Positions 31,031-43,407 of a stretch of 64,000 bases of DNA are shown one piece after another. The stretch is taken from positions 1,488,001 to 1,552,000 of the forward strand of contig JAUFSD010000006.1 of assembly GCA_033030425.1 (NCBI GenBank). The letters are read 5' to 3'. Numbering within the stretch: position 1 is the first letter of the stretch; each line of letters starts with the position of its first letter. A model generated the notes under the pieces. It was given only the letters and a program-made list of their open reading frames with translations. It did not search any database and was not told where the DNA came from. This DNA is from Verpa conica. Lineage: Eukaryota > Ascomycota > Pezizomycetes > Pezizales > Morchellaceae. The position numbers and the translations under genes are program-made.

Positions 31031-34021
31031 TTAAAAAAATACCATATCCTGATCATCCCACCCTGCAGCTTTCAAGATATTGTGAACGCTTTTCTCCAAT
31101 GCTTCTGGGCCGCATATTAACGCCATTGATTTTCTCCCATCCTTCATTGAAGGCGCGTGCCTTTTAATCAGATCTGTACCAATCCTTCCGACCTCGCCGC
31201 CCCAATTTTTGTCGGGTTTTGTAAGTGTGTAGACGATTTTACATCTGTCGGGGTGGGATGCTTCAAGTCTATCAAGGTCATTTTTACAAAGAATATCCTC
31301 TACTAGCCTATTCCCGTTCAAGATGATGCAGTTGGTAGTGTCGGTTGTGTCTTCTAAGACAGCACGGAGGACCTGGAATATTGGTGTTATGCCGCTTCCC
31401 CCACAAATCATGAGGAATGAATCGACTGTGCGTGAGGTATCTAGAATTGAAAGATTGCCGTGGCCATGATAAACGAGTTTTCCGATAGGTCCCTTAAACT
31501 CGGCAGTATGCCCCATTGCTAAGAAAATGTTAGAGTATGGCTGGAGATTGTGGGTGAGGTCTACATACGCAGTTTGTCTAGAGCCATTGTCATCTTACCA
31601 CCTTTCGAAGTAGGTGTATCAAAGTAGATTTTAACAAGTAAATCAACAACACCTTTATCAAAGCCCTTTGACATAGGTGTGTACGGTCTAGTAATTACCT
31701 CCCCAGTCGTTCCATCTTTGACCTTTATCAGGAGATGCTGCCCAATAGGGAGTCCTAGGATTTGCTCAGGTGAGTTGAGGCTAAATGTGAAGATCCTAGA
31801 GTCCCATGATATAACCTTTTTCGCTACGAGAGTTGCTTTAGACCATGACCGAGGATTCAGGAACACCGTTGATAAGTCCAAATTATCCGCCGATGGTGAT
31901 CCTTGTTCAAGAAGCGCTAGGCGAGAGGATTCAGAGAGGGATCCGATATGATATTTTGGCATCATCAATTTTGCGCTTTCGCTATCTGCTCTTGTTAACC
32001 GCTTACTTTTTAGTATATAATGATTCAGGAGTCGTACGAATTCCCATAAATTCATCTGTTGCATCTAACCCAGCAGCAGAAATAATACTCGTAGCACCGC
32101 CAGGGTGTCCTTCTAGAAATCCTGTTCCATCATAAACTTCACCGTTGACAACGAACCAGGGTTCATCCCCTTTATCATGTTTTCTCAATTCGTCGAAATC
32201 AATAATCCTCCTAACAGAATCATTGGTCATTTTAACAATGTCCTGCTTCCTCTGCTTAACTTCAACAACTGCATCCGATTCACCATCTCCCGTCTTCTCT
32301 CCCCAGTTTGCATCCACCAGGTCCCCTCCTTCATTCTTGACTCTTTCCATCCATCCACCTTTCTGTAGTGCTGGCTGAGTCGGGTGTTCAAAGCGTAGGA
32401 TTTGGCCATCCTGTTCTTTTCGGATAGAGATACGGAACCAGGAGTTATGCATCATCCCCAGAACAGACCAGTAAGTATCTCTAGGTTGAATGTTCATGCT
32501 TTCATCCATTGCCCTTACAACAATGTCATCTGCATTGTATAGCTCTGGGATTGGGACGGCCAGTGACCAGAAACACCAACAGAAGCAAGCGTCACGCCAA
32601 GTCATGTCGAGCCTGCCACCAAATAGCGTAACAGATTCTGAGGTAGAACGATAAAGGTCCTCAGGGTATGATATCGTTGCTAAAATCCAAGCTACAGCAT
32701 AATCTATGTCAGTTCATTTGTATTTAAAAAAAAAAGCCAGTATTGCAGAAAACGTACTCCTTCCTTTGTTGAGCGATACCTCAACACGGGTAATCCTCCT
32801 TCCGCCACCAGCATATGCATATCCCCTAAGGGTATACTTCTGCTTCCCAGACTCTGCTCCAACAGGAAGCTTCTCATCATGCGCTGGATACGCAATGGCC
32901 GAATTGACAGAAAGATCGTAAATGGCGTACCGTTCATCGGTCCACCAGTTCTTGTTCTCCTTAGACATCTCAGGGGTAACCATCGTTGGTAGTACTCGGT
33001 TATCATAGATATGATACCAATTCTCACTTGGTCCTTCAGTAAGAATGAGTCTCTTCAGCCACTTCACAGACCTCCCTCCAATCATTGACGGGACCACAAC
33101 ACGTAATGGTTTACCGTGGTCAGGACGTAGCAGCTCGCCGTTCATCTTGTGCGCCAACATAATTCCACGGTTCTGGTCCATAACGTGAGATAACCGAACC
33201 GAGGTTCCATAGTTTCCATTTGGCAGCTCGTCTGCACCCTCCATACATATGTAACGTGCATTGCGCAGCGGCCTCGCAGCTTTCAGTACCTCAGATAGCA
33301 GTGGCCCTGTGAACAGTGATGTTGAAACTCCTGCAGCACCCCATGAGAATCCTTGAGATTTCCTGATCTGATTTTGTTCTTTACGGCGGTTTCCAGCACA
33401 AACGAGTGTTATTGGCAGTGTGACTTGCTCGAAGCCTTGGATGATTTCTCGTAATGAAAGGGTTATAGGATTTTCAACCAATCTAGCAGAAATATTATTA
33501 GATCATTCAGATAATAGATTTTTTTTTTCAAACTCACCCTTCAATTGTAATGTCCCAATCCATGATTTCTTCATCGCGTACTTCTGGGACTGCTCCATGG
33601 TTACGGACATAAAACAGTTCTGGGGGCGTCAAGAAACCTTTGATTTGTTAGCATATATCTATAGCTTAGATGACCTTTTTTTTTTAAGTAAAGACACAAT
33701 GACCAAGCAACTGGTAAAAGTGAAGAGTATGAATCACCACAAAGTCCAAAAAATAAGAAATAAATAAATACCTGAATCAAACAACGCCGATAAAGGTGCT
33801 TCAACATTAAACGGATGTACGCCAGTCAATCTTATCAACCGCGGGTCCCGGGGAACATGTGCATCAGGCGTGCTAAGATCTACATCGAGGACTCTTGTAG
33901 GATTAATGGAGGGCGGCGGGAGAGGGATATCACTATCTTCAACTTCATCGCCTTTATCGGACCTAGGAGGACTTGGTGGGAGGTATTGCCTTTGAGTAGA
34001 TGTAATTCCGATGTTCATCAT
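31031..34021 (-). CDS. niaD: Nitrate reductase, molybdopterin/heme/FAD, NAD(P)H type
   Basis: Reduces nitrate to nitrite in the cytosol. Six exons: 34021-33772, 33637-33538, 33482-32758, 32691-32038, 31985-31569 and 31518-31031 (877 aa; Aspergillus NiaD is about 870). Domains in order: a Thr/Ser-rich N-tail; sulfite-oxidase-type Mo-cofactor domain with the Mo-ligating Cys145 (LVCAGNRRKEQ) and RNHGAVP; dimerisation domain (WWTDERYAIYDLSVNSAI); cytochrome b5 domain with heme His554 in HPGG; FAD domain (TRPYTPMS) and NAD(P)H-binding domain (GGSGITPIFQ, CGPEALEKSV), ending in the usual MVFF. Introns are 50-134 bp and the junctions reconstruct conserved motifs (for example FMGIHSESAK). The in-frame ATG at 34192 lies at the TATA box, so 34021 was preferred. 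It is clustered with nitrite reductase and the nitrate transporter. Confidence 0.95.
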
Positions 34022-34193
34022 TGCGGAAGGGGTAGAAGTGGTAGAAGTGGTAGAAGTGGTAGTAGAGACGGTGGAAGGAATAGTGATTCCGGGCAACTTT
34101 TTCGACCCAAAATTCTGCAATATCGAAAGAAGGTAGAAGCAACAACTAACGAATATGTCGACACACTGCTCCTTGAACCGATAAATAGACATA

Positions 34194-34207
34194 GTATATA
34201 TATAAAA
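34194..34207 (-). promoter_or_regulatory. TATA box of niaD
   Basis: Minus-strand TTTTATATATATAC ends directly before the ATG at 34192. Transcription would begin downstream of that ATG, so translation more likely starts at 34021 (MMNIG...). This also fits the N-terminal length of other fungal nitrate reductases. Confidence 0.5.
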
Positions 34208-35020
34208 GCACCAAAGTATGTTCGAATGCAGGCTAGGGGTCTTCTTAGTGTCCTGACAGTCTTACTAGGGGCACCCCATAAGTAGGAGGAGCTCGAGTAA
34301 AATACCTAACCTAGCTCCTCTGTTTTCGTTTCTTTGCTCTTAATGTTCCAGTTGAGTAATAGAGCAACAAGCATAGCGTAATATTTAGGATATATGCTAC
34401 AGGTGGGATAAATCAACCTATTCCCCCCCCCCCCCCGAAGATACAATCGTTCCACGCTGGCTTTCGTCCATCGATAGGGTTCCTTGTTTGCCCGTAAGGT
34501 CGAGCGAGAGTTTTCCGCGGGAAAGTGTCTCTTGGGGATGCGGGAGGATGCAGATACGATTTGATCCCTGAGGAGTACTTGTACATTCGCCCAGCTGCTC
34601 TCTCTCTCTCTCGGCAAGACTGGATACCGAAAGACAGGCCTACATGTAGCTACATGATGTGGCGATGCCAAGTGTTCCAAATCCTAATCCCTGTGGCTGG
34701 TGTTGAAAACTCCCAAAAGCGAAAGACTCGAGATGCTTTTTGCGCGATCAGCCTAGGTATCTTAGGAACGGATCGTACTACCTGTTACGGGCGCCGATAA
34801 GGGGCATTCATTAGATTTCAGCCAAACTGGGCGGGAAACGGTGGGGGTACCCCCATCCTTACCCGAATCTGAAGTGCTGCCTCAGATTTAAAACCCAAGA
34901 TCGAGGAACCTAGCCTTATCAACTCCGGCATCCCGATATTTTATCTTTTATCCACCTTAGCCAAACTAGTAGCCACTGTTCCGACAGCGACCACGACCGC
35001 CACTGGCCGCTCTCTTAACA

Positions 35021-35030
35021 CTCCGCGGAG
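35021..35030. promoter_or_regulatory. Palindromic NirA/NIT4-type site between niaD and nrtA
   Basis: CTCCGCGGAG is a perfect palindrome. It contains the NirA consensus CTCCGHGG on both strands and the NIT4 octamer TCCGCGGA. It lies about 1.0 kb upstream of niaD and 0.75 kb upstream of the transporter gene, so one bound activator could serve both. Motif-based assignment. Confidence 0.6.
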
Positions 35031-35780
35031 AACTACTCCTGCAGTACCCCCCCAAAAAAATTGTTACCGAGCTGCTATCATCTAGTAGCACTACTTGCCA
35101 ATTAAAGTGACTGGATAGTGGCCAAGCCTCTAGATACAACTATCACCACCCGCAAAAAGCTGATATCCCGGTAGCATAGATTATCCAGGCTACTTCGGAT
35201 GATAATAATTCAACGGGCCAACAAAAAGCCTAAGAGAACTTCTTGTAATTGCTTTTATTTGTAGCTAGGGCATCTTAAAATTTCGGACTCGATCACTTGT
35301 TACACTTTTTTATTAGCAGTGGCCTAGGTAAGTCTAATTATGCCCCCCCCCCCTCTCTCGATCTCCATCCGCTTGGCCCATTTCTGTGGGGGTCTTTACT
35401 GATTAGGATTTTCCGCAAACAGCTCTTTGTCTAAAAGATACAAAATACTTTTGTTGATTATCGTTAGAGATTTGAACCCATATACTGTGCTACTGTAACA
35501 TAGGTATATAACTAGTATCTCGGAAAGATTTCGTTTTTATTGAGTAGCAGGAATCACCAAACACAAGCACCAGGCCCTGAACTACAGATAAAGAGCAGAA
35601 GATATCCTGGTCTAGGCCTTCGAATCGTCAAACCCAGCACCTTACCTATTAGGACAAAGTTCTGTCTTTCAGACTTTTATAATTAATAGAAAGTCAAACG
35701 GCCGGTCTCTGAAACAGTTTCTTCTTTCTTACCTCATATATTTCTACCACCGCGACAGAAATTAATAGACCCTCGCCAAA

Positions 35781-37574
35781 ATGCATCTTAATCTACTATG
35801 GAAAGCTCCGATTGTAAATCCTGTCAACAATAAGGCTCAGTCAATACCCATCCTAAACCCCTTCGATCCATATGGCCGAACATTTTTCTTCTCTACTTTT
35901 GGTTTCATGATTGCTTTTCTATCATGGTACGCATTTCCACCATTGGTAAGTGGAGATAATACCAGAATATCAGTATCTTGGCTTTTCCCCTCTAACAAAG
36001 GCTCTCACTACAGCTCACAAAAACTATCAAAGGAGACCTCCACCTCTCCCAGAATGAAGTCGCAAATTCTAATGTCCTCGCTCTCGTTGCAACGTAAGAT
36101 ACCGACCTTTCGCTCAATTTCTTCCATCAGATGATTCCCTTTGCCAAAAGGTAAATTTCATACAATTATTAACGTGTCAACTATCGAATATAGTCTTATT
36201 GTCCGTTTGATCATTGGCCCTCTTTGCGATCGGTTTGGTGCAAGGCTTTGCTTTGCCGGGGTTCTTCTTGCCGGTGCTATCCCAACTGCTATGGCGGGTC
36301 TTGTCACAAATGCAACTGGTCTTCTCACGCTTAGATTCTTTATTGGTATTCTTGGTGCATCTTTTGTGCCTTGTCAAGTCTGGTCGACTGGTTTCTTTGA
36401 CAAGAATGTTGTCGGCACCGCGAACTCGTTGATGGCTGGCATCGGAAATGCTGGTGGTGGAATCACCTAGTAGGCTCTCTCTCCCTAGCTACTAAACTCC
36501 TCAAATCTAAAATAATTGCCAGCTTTGTCATGCCCGCCCTCTTCGACTCCCTCGTCAAAGACCGCGGTCTAACACCTCACAAGGCCTGGAGAGTCGCTTT
36601 CGTCATCCCATTCATCCTCATCGTCGCTATCGCTCTTGGAATGCTTTTTCTCTGCGAAGATACGCCGACAGGCTCGTGGGCAGAACGTCACAACAGTGTC
36701 GGCAAAGTCGGCGGCAACACCACATCCTCTGGTAGAATCGTTGATACGACAGGCAACATTTCTAATGCCCCAGAGTATGGCAACATAGAAAAATCTGTGG
36801 CTGAGAAGTCAATCGACAAGAAGGTCCAAGACCCTGAATACAGCTCCGCTGGGGAAGATATCGATATGATCATCCAAAGTGAGATTATCCTAAAGCCAAC
36901 ATTCAAAGAGGCTATGCGGGTTATCTTCTCGTGGCAATGTCTCATGCTTGCTGCTCCTTATGCATGCTCATTCGGTGGTGAGCTGGCCATTAATTCAATT
37001 CTTGGTGCTTATTACAATAAAAACTTCCCTTATCTTGGTCAAACAAACTCTGGTCGCTGGGCAGCCATGTTTGGTCTCCTCAACGTGATTGCCCGTCCCG
37101 CTGGAGGAATTGTTGCGGATATTCTTTATAAGCATACCAATAGTGTTACGGTTAAAAAGTGGTGGCTTGTGTTCTGCGGCTGCGCTCAGGGTGCGATGTG
37201 TTTGGCTATTGGAATCATAAATCCGCATAGTGAGGCTACGATGTTTGGCCTTGTTGCTGGTCTTGCATTCTTCATGGACGGGTCGAACGGTGCCAATTTC
37301 GCCATTGTTCCTCATGTCCACCCGTTCGCTAATGGTAATATTCTTATCCACACTATATCATAATTCTAATACTAATAATTCTTTTAAAGGTATCCTCTCC
37401 GGTATAGTCGGTGCAAGTGGAAACTTGGGGGGCGTTATTTTCAGCATTATTTTTCGCTACAACGGAACTAGATACGATAAAGTTATTATGATCATCGGTG
37501 CCATCTGTATCGGTACCAACCTTAGTATCTCTTGGATTAAGCCTATTCCAAAAGGGCAAATCGGTGGACGATAG
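35781..37574 (+). CDS. crnA/nrtA: High-affinity nitrate transporter, NRT2/NNP family
   Basis: A plasma-membrane MFS nitrate/proton symporter feeding the reductases next to it. Five exons: 35781-35945, 36014-36093, 36194-36469, 36523-37334 and 37390-37574 (505 aa; Aspergillus CrnA is 507). It shows the MFS motif [10 protein letters not shown] after TM2, the nitrate signature around [17 protein letters not shown] in TM5, a large charged central loop with acidic/Ser residues (between TM6 and TM7) as in other fungal NRT2 proteins, and the second signature [14 protein letters not shown] in TM11. Introns are 53-100 bp. Divergent from niaD, it shares their intergenic region and probably nitrate induction. 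Confidence 0.95.
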
Positions 37575-38879
37575 ACTTAGAGAGTTCTAAAGCCTTGTAT
37601 TGCCTAGTTTTATTTTTTTTTAGACCTGTACTTGTTTATAGTTATTCAGGGGATTTTCAGACAAGAGCTAGCTAGCTAGATCATTATTTTATTTTATTTT
37701 ATTTTTTCGCCTTTCAAGTCAGTAGCCCCTAAAGATAAACAGACCTTAATATCGAGAATCTCTTTTCTTTAGTGGTTCTCACTCCTCTTTTGTTGCCCCC
37801 TCCCCCCCCTCCCCTCAAAAAAACAAAAAGTGGAGGGGGGGAACGTAGCTACCCGTCACGTCACACTCCCTGGTTTTTTTATATATTCTAAGTACCGGAA
37901 ATATAATAGCGGAAATATATAGATAATTACATATTTATGATATTTTGAGCTATTATATATAGCAGCTATAGTGTTAGAGGCCATGATATTATTTTTCTAA
38001 TTTAATTGGGGTCGTTGAGTAATTACATGTAACTACATGTACCCGGCCATAATTGGTCTAAAAATGAACGAATCAACAATAAATACATGGAAATAATTGG
38101 TCTACAGATTATACCATCACAGGCCAAAAATATGGCTAACTACATGTAAATATAAATAGTTAACGTAGTCCTATATATTCTATCCTTCCCATCTCACAGC
38201 CCTAAAACGAGGATATATGTATCTACCCCACCTATTACCTCGCCCATATATTACTACGCGAGGCTATATATTGATTCATATATATAAGTAAACCCAATCA
38301 GCAAGCCATAACCTAAAGGTAAATACGTACGTGTATATAAGTAGTAATTATCTGAAAAACATCTGAAAATTATTAGTATACAAACGTTAGTAAATATCAT
38401 TATTTTTTAGAACATAGCCCCGTTTTAAATATACCAATAAACCATACCTCTTACTCACTCTATTACCCCACATAGAGGAGAGTCATTTCATCGGAGCCGT
38501 AGAAAGCCATCCTGCTGTGGGATGCCGTGTGGCCCCCACAAAAGCTGCCCAAGTAACCCGATAGTTGTTTCAATGGTTTTTCGCGTAGCTATATATATAT
38601 GTATGTACTTAGGCACTATTTTAATTAAATAAACGCGATACCACAGCCGTAGATAAACATATATACAAAGAACCCGAATGACAGCCAGAGCCACTGGCAC
38701 TACTACTAGGCGGAACTGGACTATAAGCACTTAACAGGCTACCTTTGAACATATTCCCTTATTTAGGAGGGGCTCCAACCACGGTTGCGATATCATAAAT
38801 AATATATTTTAGCACACCTATGTGCATACCAAGAGTTAATTATTAAGCCCTTTTCCCCTCAGAATCCCAACTACATGTA

Positions 38880-39114
38880 CCGTATCTACTCGAAGAATTC
38901 GCTATCTCCAGTCTCAGTTGTGTTAAATCCGGACCAGAGAGAGTAAGGCTTGGTTTGAAGGTTAAGGTTAAGCGGGTACTATGCACAAAACCCACCATTC
39001 ACAGGGGATCCACAAACCCTATCCCACTCCTAAGCTTCCGCCGAGCCTTCCTCTTTCTGGTCCGGATATAATATATCTGAGACCGGAGATAGCGAATTTT
39101 TCGAGTAGATACGG
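38880..39114. mobile_element. MITE with long terminal inverted repeats, TA duplication
   Basis: A 235-bp non-coding element beginning CCGTATCTACTCGAAGAATT and ending in the inverse, AATTTTTCGAGTAGATACGG, flanked by TA on both sides (38878-38879, 39115-39116). The inverted arms match well for about 70 bp, through CTATCTCC.GTCTCAG and ATCCGGACCAGA to AAGGCT. TA target and termini fit the Tc1/mariner superfamily. No coding capacity. Confidence 0.8.
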
Positions 39115-39769
39115 TAGTACAAACCTACGGTTAGAGCCTTGCCCACAAAAGGCCTAATGCATAGTATATATCTTTGAAGAATATTCCGCTGACTCCAAAA
39201 CACCCCTCTTAAGAGGCGTGCTAGTACTATAGCCTCTGTTAGAACTATTCTAGAAACAGAGATTATCGAGCAGGGCCTTCACCAAAAACCAGACATCTTA
39301 CGGACTACATTTCCACAATAATCCTACCGGTACTGTAATAGTTATTTTACCATGCGTACTAACTTTATTTCGATTTCTTAATGCTACTACTTTTCCTTAA
39401 GTTCCAAGGTTTACTTGCGGTAGCGCAATTTTATCAAATTAAGTCTTCCCAGTGTATGCCTACAATACAGGTAGACTACAGCCGCGGCAGTTGGCTAGAT
39501 CTCTAGTTCACCCTGCCAAGAGTGAGTCTTTCAAGCTATACCCCCTCAAGCACCAACATGCAGAGCTTATTTCAACGTCTCATGAGTGCCGAGTTCCATG
39601 ATCGGCGTGACTCCGCCTGACACCAGTCAGGGATGGGTTGTCCGATCAGCGGAACATTCCAGAGCTACATCCAGCAAAGACAGCTGCATGCCTAACGGAT
39701 GTTTGATGCATGACCCGGAGGGTCAATAAATTCATGCAAAAAAAAATAATAAAAAAACCTGCTTCCTAT

Positions 39770-39963
39770 CCCTTTCTCTGGTGATGCTGCCCACCCAAGA
39801 TGGGGGCCAAAGGACTTGAGAAGATTAAAATCTTCTTACTGCCCAGACGTATTGTCTCTGCCAGATACTTCACTCAAACGCTGTTGTTTATTGGTTATGT
39901 TGTGATTGACTAAGCTACAGCACCGCCACATTGGGTGGGCAGCAAGTCTCACCAGACAAAGGG
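39770..39963. mobile_element. Putative MITE with TGCTGCCCACCCAA inverted arms
   Basis: The 14-bp perfect inverted arms TGCTGCCCACCCAA (39786-39799) and TTGGGTGGGCAGCA (39932-39945) are extended outward by imperfect CCCTTTxTCTGGTGA arms to 39770 and 39963. A palindrome AGAAGATT..AATCTTCT sits inside. A related end (CCGCCACAT.GTGTGGGCAGCA) recurs near 50815-50835. No target duplication was defined, so the boundaries are provisional. Confidence 0.55.
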
Positions 39964-41180
39964 ATACATCTCCCCACAGGAAAATCATACATGCCTCTGC
40001 CTCAAATGCGGGTGTGGGCCACAGCCTTCCTTTGGGTTAGGGGTTCTCGCTAAGCGAGGGCCAATACCACTCCAGCCTCAGCCTTGAGTTGTTGTTTTTT
40101 TTAGCAACACCCCAGCGCACACCAAGCGCCCAGCCGAAGGGCTGAGGAACCGAAGTAAATAACACACTCTTCTTTTTCTTGTCGAGTGGGTGGAAGGGTG
40201 GGGTGAGAGGGTGCCCTATTTAAATGCGACTTGTATGCGTGTCCGCGCAATCCAGCATTGTGATAGTGTAGGGCTGAATGGAATGGACAGTGAATGATCC
40301 TGGATTGGGCTAACCCGGCTGAGCTGGTGAGCCAGTTGAGTGTAATAGAGCTGAAGGTCTGCAGACCATATAATACTGGATACTGGAAAATAGTCACCCT
40401 TCATATATTTCTGGGAACCACGTAGGTACGGCTTTGTGCAGCGTCGAGAGGGCAGTGTGTGTGTGTGTGAGTGAGATATTAGGACACCGAGAACAGGTAG
40501 TAAAGGGTCACTCACCGTGCCTTTAGGCCTATACTTGTATTATTTGATTTGTATACAAAGCCTTCTAAATCTAATATAATATCCCCAGATCTACCGACCG
40601 CTGAGCGGGCAGACACAGTCCAAATGCTACTACCGGGGCCTATATATGCCGGGATGGCCAGACAGGTCGATGGCTGCGTATTTTGAGACCGATGTATGGC
40701 TATCTTTGTTCGACCTGACCGTATAAGCATAGGGCAAAGCGCCACAAGCCTCTCCCATTGAAGTCCTCCAACGCCTCCGCTTCTTACCGTGCATCCCCCA
40801 GCCAATAGCATTTGAAGACACTCTCTAAATCTAAATAATCCCTGGAGGTTGTGACATAAACACTCGTGCACGGCTGAACTTTCAACGCACTTCTAAACTG
40901 CTCCTCGCCGTGTACTTCTACTGGTAACAAGACTAGAGAACTAGAGGACGGAGCACTAAAGGACTGAAGGATTGAAGGACTGAAGGGCTATCAGGCAGCC
41001 CGCTACCACCAAAGTAATCCAGCATACACCAAATATCTGTGCCGCTCTGCTACTCTTTATGCCCCTATATATCGACTCAATTACCCGCTAAATATCTAAA
41101 ACGGCTGTGCAAGATCCACTTTTAAACCCATCGCATCGCGTCGATCCGGAAGCTTTGGCGCTTCTCGAAAAATCAGCATT

Positions 41181-43407
41181 ATGGCACATCGACAGAGAGA
41201 TTATGAGTTATATGAGAATATCTCCCCCATCAACAGTCCAGGGACTCATGTGCCCGAATTTTTCACACCTGGATCCCCCGAAGCGACAAGGACAAAATTT
41301 GGCTATCGCACTATACCATCACGAAATATCAGCCTCCCTAGCGCCATCGATTCATCAAGAATATCAGGCGATCGACTAGAGAGGATAAGGTCGCGAGAAA
41401 TGCAGATGCTATGGGGTACTAAAATCCATTGGTTCTTGCCATCTTCAATGGTTGGGCTACTCGTGCTAGGAATCATGGGGTCGATTGCCCATGACTGGTT
41501 TTATCGGTCATTGCATGGGAAAGAAGCGAGAAACCAGTTGAATATGGTCCGCATTGGGACTGCTTTGGCCTTCTTCACGAAAGCTATGTTGGTAGGTTCG
41601 GTGGTTATTGCATATAGGTTTGTTTACATGATAGGTGGAGTAATGTCTCAGATGCTAACCTCCCTCATAGGCAACGGATATGGTATACCATGCGAATCAA
41701 ATCCCTTACTCTAAAGGGTATCGATAGCTTGTTTGCAGTTGTTGAGGACCCTACACATTTTACTACAAGTATAATATATAAAAAGGCCAAGCTAGCGACT
41801 GCAATGGCAGTTGTCACCTGGTAAGTCGCATCCGATTAGCTGTAGATGGTTGGCACTTCTAATATCATTGCCTAATAAGGATTATCCCACTTGCTTCGGT
41901 TTTGTCACCTGCCGCGCTCACGACAGAGTTGGCATACATCAAAGGCGGTAACGATACTTGCACGGTTCCAACCCTCAACTTTAACTACGAGAATACAAAC
42001 GACTGGCGGAAACCTAGATTCAGAGCTGGGGAATCTCTGGCCTTCTGGAACACCACACCGATTTATGACGAAGACAAGTTCAGTAATGGGACCGTCTGGT
42101 ACGATCAACCTAGCTTTAACGCTGTCCGCTTATTCACGTTGACATCAATGTCACATACCTTCATCCCAATGTCAACGCCATGTTATCGGTTTAACTGTTC
42201 TTGGATTCTCGATTTTGATGGGCCTTGGTATAATTGCTCGTTGAAGGGGGCTGAAGATTTTACTAATGCAAAACGACTATCAAACAACACTCTCGCGCCA
42301 GACATCAGTTTCGCAAACTTGGCTCCGGAGGGGAACATCATGTTCTTTGCCGAGAATGACGTCGAAGAGTACGCAAGACCTCAACCTGAATATCTTTCAA
42401 ACATTTCAACTACACAGGGCACATTCAAGAACGAGCCTAAGATTTGGTTCGGGTGGACTGTAAATACCACTAGACCCATGTCCAACGAATCGAATGCGAG
42501 ATATAAAGGCAGGTGGAAGTACGAACTAGAACGCAATCTCATGGAATGTGAGCTTCAAAAGGCACACTACGAGATTACATTTAACCATACCAACAACATA
42601 CAATACAACACTAATATCAACATTACTAATGGAGAAGCCATCAATCCGGATGGCAGAGACATGCATCCCACCCAAAGCAACTACAAAGAATACGCAGCTT
42701 TCCATGCACTCGGGCAACTCACCCGTAAACAAATTTTAGGCAAAATTACTCAGGAAAACTGGACAGAGCAGCCCAGGACATTCTCAACAGTCTCACAGAC
42801 AAAACTAGTCAACCCAGACACTGCCCTTGCACAAGTTGATTTAAAGGAAAAATTCCAGAGTTTCTTTGAAGAAGTTGTGATCTCCCTTTTATCCGAGTCG
42901 TTCCTTGGGATCAGTGACAACACAACTCTATCCTGTACGATGCTCCGGTACCAAAACAACTTTAGATACCAAAGAGACAGTCTCTGGGGAGGCTATGCAG
43001 TATCTATTGCTGTCGCGTTTGCCTGTATCGTCATCGGCGGAACCTCCCTCCGTTCAAATGGTATCACTTCGGATACAACCTTCTCCAAAATCATGGTCAC
43101 CACGCGGAACAAGACTATTGACAGGTTAGTCGAGGAGTACGAAGGGGTCTGTTTGGGCGGTGATCCGTTCCCGAAGGAGCTGGAACAGACGCAGTTCCAG
43201 TTCGGCGTCATCGATGAAATATCAACACAAGGGAGGGCTCTGAAGCATGCAGCATTTGGCACCTCTGATGAGGTTATCCCAATTCAGAAGGGGGATTCTT
43301 ACGCTAGGCTTTCGGCAAGGGGAAGCCACTATCAGTCTAGCAATTCGTGGGTACCGAGGTCTGGACAAAGCAGCCCTGTCAATACTCGGTTTGCCAGGCC
43401 AATTTAG
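41181..43407 (+). CDS. Four-TM glycoprotein with large extracellular domain (fungal family, unknown function)
   Basis: Three exons: 41181-41617, 41671-41820 and 41880-43407 (704 aa), introns 53 and 59 bp. The N-terminus (about 90 aa) is cytosolic-like and Ser/Pro-containing. Hydrophobic segments follow: WFLPSSMVGLLVLGIMGSIA, then TALAFFTKAMLVGSVVIAY, then ATAMAVVTWIIPLASVLSPA. Next is a region of about 400 aa rich in N-glycosylation sequons (NDT, NNT, NIS, NTT, NHT, NWT) with several cysteines. The last helix is GGYAVSIAVAFACIVIGG, before a Ser-rich cytosolic tail of about 130 aa. The architecture matches a family of large fungal integral membrane proteins, some of which carry doubtful automatic names. 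No catalytic motif is visible. Probably plasma membrane; function unknown. Confidence 0.8.

Larger units (their letters stand above)
34022..35780. other. Divergent niaD-nrtA intergenic region
   Basis: About 1.76 kb shared by two divergently transcribed nitrate genes. It contains a TATA run next to niaD, a poly-C tract (about 34424-34437), a NirA/NIT4 palindrome at 35021-35030, and several HGATAR sites (about 34472, 34793, 34935, 35200, 35455, 35587). No gene is seen. Two fragments near 35472 and 35626 look like degenerate Pol III B-box sequence, but no tRNA can be folded. Confidence 0.65.
37575..41180. other. Long AT-rich spacer with two MITE-like elements
   Basis: About 3.6 kb without a recognisable gene. 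37.6-38.5 kb is very AT-rich and carries three TACATGTA octamers (two about 12 bp apart near 38030, one near 38142). A TA-flanked MITE lies at 38880-39114 and an inverted-repeat element at 39770-39963. A GT-repeat lies at about 40456-40470. Small frames around 40.1-40.9 kb have no family features. Confidence 0.6.

Noticed and set aside
35465..35640. tRNA- or SINE-like B-box fragments (GGTTCAAATCT near 35465; GATTCGAAGGCC near 35615)
   Set aside because: No cloverleaf can be drawn and no A-box is visible; at most an ancient SINE relic.
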